This document shows positions 60,278 to 64,000 of a DNA stretch of 64,000 bases, piece after piece. This DNA is from Colias croceus (Eukaryota; Arthropoda; Insecta; Lepidoptera; Pieridae). Below the pieces are notes generated by a model. That model was not told the DNA's origin, did not search any database, and saw only the letters and a list, made by a program, of their open reading frames with translations. The position numbers and the translations under genes are program-made. The stretch is from assembly GCF_905220415.1 (NCBI RefSeq), contig NC_059541.1, positions 4,290,501 through 4,354,500 on the forward strand, written 5' to 3'. Each line of letters opens with the position of its first letter. The first letter of the stretch is position 1.

Positions 60278-61391
60278 ATGGAGTCGATGTTCAATATGGG
60301 TGGACAACTTTGTGTTACAATTTTCCTAGTAAGTACCTAGTTATGTTTTACTTTTTCTTTCAGAACTGAATAACCATAATAATACCGAAATTAAAAAACG
60401 GAGGAATGATGGATTTTTAAAATTAAGAATTTACATTTCTATTTTACAGATGCGCCCAATAGGTATCACTTCTTATTGAGCCTTTTCACCTTATTTAGTA
60501 TATTTTTATATATAGTTATGTTTTTTAGAATAATGTTTTATTGGTATACTAGCTTTCCGCCTGCGGCTTCGCCCGCGTTTTCAAAGAAAAACCCGCATAG
60601 TTCCCGTTCCCGTGAGATTTCCTGAAAACCTAGCCTATGTTGCTCAGTGAAGATGCAGCTTTCTAATTGTGAAAGAATTTTTGAAATCGGTCCAGTAGTT
60701 TATGCGTGAAAACCATACATACATAAATAATTACAAACCTTTCCTCTTCTTTATAATATTAAGTATATATTTAATTTTTTAATTGCAGCTTGCTTGTTTT
60801 GCGTGGAAGGCTCAAGCAGCCGTGAACTGTACGTCCACTGGTCGATTCGCAGATCCAGCCGACACTACATGCAAGAATTACAGTCTTTGTGTATATGACA
60901 GTACCACGAACACGCTCCTGACTTACAACTACACGTGCCCTACAACCTCCTTGTTCGACCCAACTACCAGGGTTTGTACCACTAATTATGTCTGCCCTAC
61001 AAATTCCACTACAAATACCACCACGACATCGGTCTGCACAACTGATGGTTTCGTTGCCGATCCGAGCTCAACGAACTGCACTACGTATATACAATGTGTG
61101 GACATTAACGGGACGTTCAGCGAAACTACATTAACATGTCCAAATAATACGTTTTATAATCCAAATACGACATTATGTGAAGAGAGTTATACGTGTACTA
61201 CTACTCAAACGGTATCTTGTACTTCAGTTGGGAGAATAGCTAATACCACGGACACAACTTGCCAGAGATATATTCTGTGTGTTGCGGCAACAAATGGGAC
61301 CTTATTGCAATATTCTTACACATGTCCTACGACATCTTTATTCAATCCGACCACTCGAGTCTGCACAACTAACTACACTTGTCCTAATTAG
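60278..61391 (+). CDS. Secreted three-CBM14 chitin-binding protein
   Basis: Exon 1 60278-60328 (MESMFNMGGQLCVTIFL) and exon 2 60789-61391 splice in phase 0 to 217 aa. The signal peptide spans the junction and probably ends at KAQA|AVNC. Three peritrophin-A domains follow (starting VNCTSTGRFADP, SVCTTDGFVADP and VSCTSVGRIANT), each with six cysteines and the aromatic YxLC or YIQC core. It is very Thr/Asn-rich with many N-glycosylation sites. Domains 1 and 3 are closely alike (both CPTTSLF[DN]PTTRVCTTNY), an internal duplication. The intron contains an RTE-like fragment that ends just before the acceptor. AATAAA lies near 61431. ATG 60278 is the first in-frame start; 60287 and 60296 are alternatives. 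Confidence 0.86.
60548..60770 (+). mobile_element. RTE-like LINE/SINE 3' end
   Basis: 'actagctttccgcctgcggc' to 'ctcttctttataatattaag'. It is related to 40860-41088. It lies in the intron of the three-domain chitin-binding gene, with the acceptor TTGCAG about 18 nt beyond. Confidence 0.75.
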
Positions 61392-61879
61392 TAAGTATAT
61401 ATATGATTGTATTGAGTCACAATGTAAATAAGAAATAAATTCATTTAGTTAACCTGATTTCATTAATAATTATGAGTATCTAATGCGAGAGGTGTGATAA
61501 ATGTTTGGAATTCAGAAATATGAACTTATGACAATACAATGTAACAATCGTAGAAAGATATAGAAAATTTATGTAATGCTTAGTTATCTTGGAAGTTACT
61601 GATTTATCTTTTCAAATTTCCGCTATAATTCCATGAACTAAAATATCTAGGTTATAAATAAAATTTAGTTTAATTTAAATTTGATTAATTATGTCTTCAC
61701 ACAAAATGCATTCTCTGAAAAATAAATACAATAAACTCTATATGGCTCTACATAATGTATTTCTAGGAATGTTATACAGAGTGTCCCGACATCGGTGTAC
61801 TAAGCAATGGAATATAAAGTATTTAAAACATCATAAAAAATAAGGTATTTTAATTTTTGTACACAGATCATTGTGATTT
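61392..61879. other. Convergent intergenic region
   Basis: 3' UTRs of the two flanking genes. AT-rich; nothing else seen. Confidence 0.6.
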
Positions 61880-62404
61880 TTATGATCGTTGTCGCTTACT
61901 TCGTTTTACGTACTTCAATTCGTAAGTATCAATGTCCATATTTTGGATTTCTGCTTTTAAACGTGATGCAAGTTTCCTAGCCTTTTTCAGATTGCGTTCA
62001 ACTTCAAAAACATCATGAACTTCACTGATAGCTGTTATACTTGAGAAAGGTTTCGCTGTAGTTTTCTTCATGGTGGAGTAAAATTTACGAAAATAATTGT
62101 CTCGTACTTGGTTAATTAGATATGCTGGTACAAAAGGTTTCTGTTTAATTCTCGTTTCTCCAACCGTGATAGCAGTAACAGTTCCCATATCACTCGGTCT
62201 GAAAGATCGTTTATCATTTTGGATAGTTACGATTTTGGTATCAATCCTTCGAAAGCTTTCTTCGAGATCAGGGAAGCAGGTAACTAAATAAGTTGACTCG
62301 TTCAACCGTCGCACTTGATAATTCCTTACACAGCTCGTGAGAGTTATTATAGTGCTAATAATACAATGTCGTAGCAAAATATGCCTTCTATTGAATACAT
62401 TCAT
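61880..62404 (-). CDS. Unrecognised putative secreted basic protein
   Basis: I do not recognise the family. A single open frame from ATG 62404 encodes 174 aa. Residues 1-25 (MNVFNRRHILLRHCIISTII...) look like a signal peptide or anchor. The middle is polar (FRRIDTKIVTIQNDKRSFRP; GTVTAITVGETRIKQKPFVP). The C-terminal 45 residues are a highly charged, probably helical segment (VERNLKKARKLASRLKAEIQ) ending in a basic cluster (KRSKRQRS). The frame stays open upstream to 62566, but that part (MSLSRRSLPRSFYHLDVGC...) reads like untranslated sequence. The amino-acid composition is protein-like, unlike the other open frames in non-coding stretches here. Alternative: a chance ORF or the last exon of a spliced gene. 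Confidence 0.5.
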   Translation of the reverse strand: MNVFNRRHILLRHCIISTIITLTSCVRNYQVRRLNESTYLVTCFPDLEESFRRIDTKIVTIQNDKRSFRPSDMGTVTAITVGETRIKQKPFVPAYLINQVRDNYFRKFYSTMKKTTAKPFSSITAISEVHDVFEVERNLKKARKLASRLKAEIQNMDIDTYELKYVKRSKRQRS

Positions 62405-64000
62405 CACATGTTTTATCCCGTGATTGTTACAACGATTGCATGTCATGTGGCTTACTGTCAATGATGAACAGACAATAGCATGACAGTAGAGAACACGTAC
62501 AACGTGAGAACAACCAACGTCGAGATGGTAGAAGCTTCTTGGGAGAGACCTTCTTGATAGAGACACACCCCTCCCAGAAACTATAGAGGGTCATCTTATT
62601 TTTTATACACACCCCTTGACACACCCTGATACATACTATTGTCAGAGGTTGTAAATTGTAAAATATAAGAATAACAAAATTGTAAACAAAATGTTATTGT
62701 ATCTACTTCAAAGCAATAATAATAAAAAAAATATAAAATAGCAATGGTTATAACTTTATATCTTTAGGTAATTTCTAATATGTTATACTTTATAGTAATT
62801 TGAATTATATGGAGTTCCGGAGAATAAGACGTTTTAATTTATTTATTGATGTGCGTTGATCACTTAGTTTATCGTCTTTATCGTACAATGTATTAAATTA
62901 AAAGAGTTAATTACTTTTTATTTATGTTATAATTTTATTACTTCAATAAGTGAAAAATAAAGAGCCACTTGAAATCAAGGTCAATCATAATGCATCATCC
63001 AAAGATGAAATACCCAAATCGATTTTAAGCTCTATAACTCTTGTGATAAATCATATTTTACATTGTCGTAAAAACATGTGAATTGTTGGGGAAACGAGCA
63101 TGAGATAGTTCCCGATGTTATTGTTTTCAATGCCACAAGTACATGATTCTTAATTGTTACTTCCGCTTGAGAATAATTATTAAAACTGTAGAGTCGCTCT
63201 ATATTATATTAAATGGAATATGGATTGAATGTTTAAAACAAAAAGTTTGTAGTGATGATTCGAGGTTCTTAAATTGAAACCATTTGTTACAACTTAATAC
63301 TTACCTTCCTAATAATTATGAATACCTACATATTACCCGTTGTGCCTTGGAAGGACGGCTAAAGATGTTTTTTTAGTTATGGCGAAGTCAACAGTCAGTA
63401 TAGTATATGTACGTTTCTCTACATTGTAGTATGTAATTTGACTGTATCATCATCATCTATAGTATCGATATCAAGGAATGTTATAAATTATGACATAAAG
63501 ATTATATTATTATCATTCTTATATATTGATCATTTTTACGGCATAGTCAAATTTAATAATAACAAAGGATTATGAATTTTCTTAGTATTTCAATTGTGAT
63601 TATGTATGCACACACTATAATAATCATAAATTTATATAAACCGTATCAATTTATCATGAAATCGCTATGATTGTGTGTATTGTAATATATGTATAGAGAA
63701 ATTAAAGTTCTGAATTTGCGACTCTACATATTTTTGTTCCTTATTTAATCCATAATCGTGTGAGTGTGATATACGCTTTCACTCGCGTGTCTCGAAGCTG
63801 CTGATCAATACAATTTGCAATGATTTATTTTAGCATTTTGTTCCAATTTGGTACACTGCGTGTGTAGACCACGGTGACACAAATGTATCAACGACTATAC
63901 TTTGATGACAACACGATTAGCAACTAGTGTTATATTATCTGTGGCTTAACTAGATGGTATAGTTTAATCTTGGTTTAATCATACGATATAAGAGATGGAA
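62405..64000. other. No supported feature
   Basis: AT-rich sequence to the window end. No gene, RNA gene or recognisable transposon is seen on either strand. Confidence 0.6.

Overview
The window is nuclear DNA of an insect, most likely a moth or butterfly (Lepidoptera). It is AT-rich with spliced genes. It carries lepidopteran-type dispersed repeats: RTE-like 3' ends reading 'cccgcggcttcgcccgcg', TIR elements with 'aaccgacttc' ends, and an R1-type LINE. It also holds insect chitin-binding proteins and recognisable animal orthologues. I re-spliced the genes by hand from GT/AG signals, codon phase and protein sense. All coordinates below come from that reading, and no search was run.

Layout: (1) 1-2736 (+), the 3' end of cyclin A. 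(2) 4558-13212 (-), a TNF-receptor-like gene of the Wengen type with a 5.8 kb last intron. (3) 15371-16949 (+), TMEM41B/stasimon, convergent with (4) 17211-18575 (-), a C6orf89-like membrane protein. (5) 21102-25402 (+), an MFS carrier resembling monocarboxylate transporters. (6) 26547-31969 (+), a 1775-residue Ser/Thr-rich mucin with chitin-binding domains, tail to tail with (7) 32228-33219 (-), a smaller chitin-binding protein. (8) 33753-55572 (-), mRpS39/PTCD3, 15 exons over 21.8 kb, reconstructed in full (712 aa). (9) 56906-57545 (-) and (10) 60278-61391 (+), two more small secreted chitin-binding proteins placed head to head. (11) 61880-62404 (-), an unrecognised putative secreted protein. 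The last 1.6 kb shows nothing I can call.

The genes do not form one pathway. Items 6, 7, 9 and 10 are a CBM14 (peritrophin-A) cluster, presumably of peritrophic matrix or cuticle, interrupted by the mitochondrial ribosome gene PTCD3.

The most unusual non-coding content lies in PTCD3 introns. Intron 13 holds about ten clear copies, plus degenerate relatives, of an ~85-nt element whose stem bases covary between copies, so a secondary structure appears to be maintained. Intron 2 holds a long array of diverged and near-identical ~327-bp units, each with an AANATGGCGG (YY1/Pho-like) motif and a DR1-like AGGTCA repeat. A 5'-truncated LINE has inserted into this array. Exon 11 begins inside a short tandem repeat that has duplicated its own 3' splice site.
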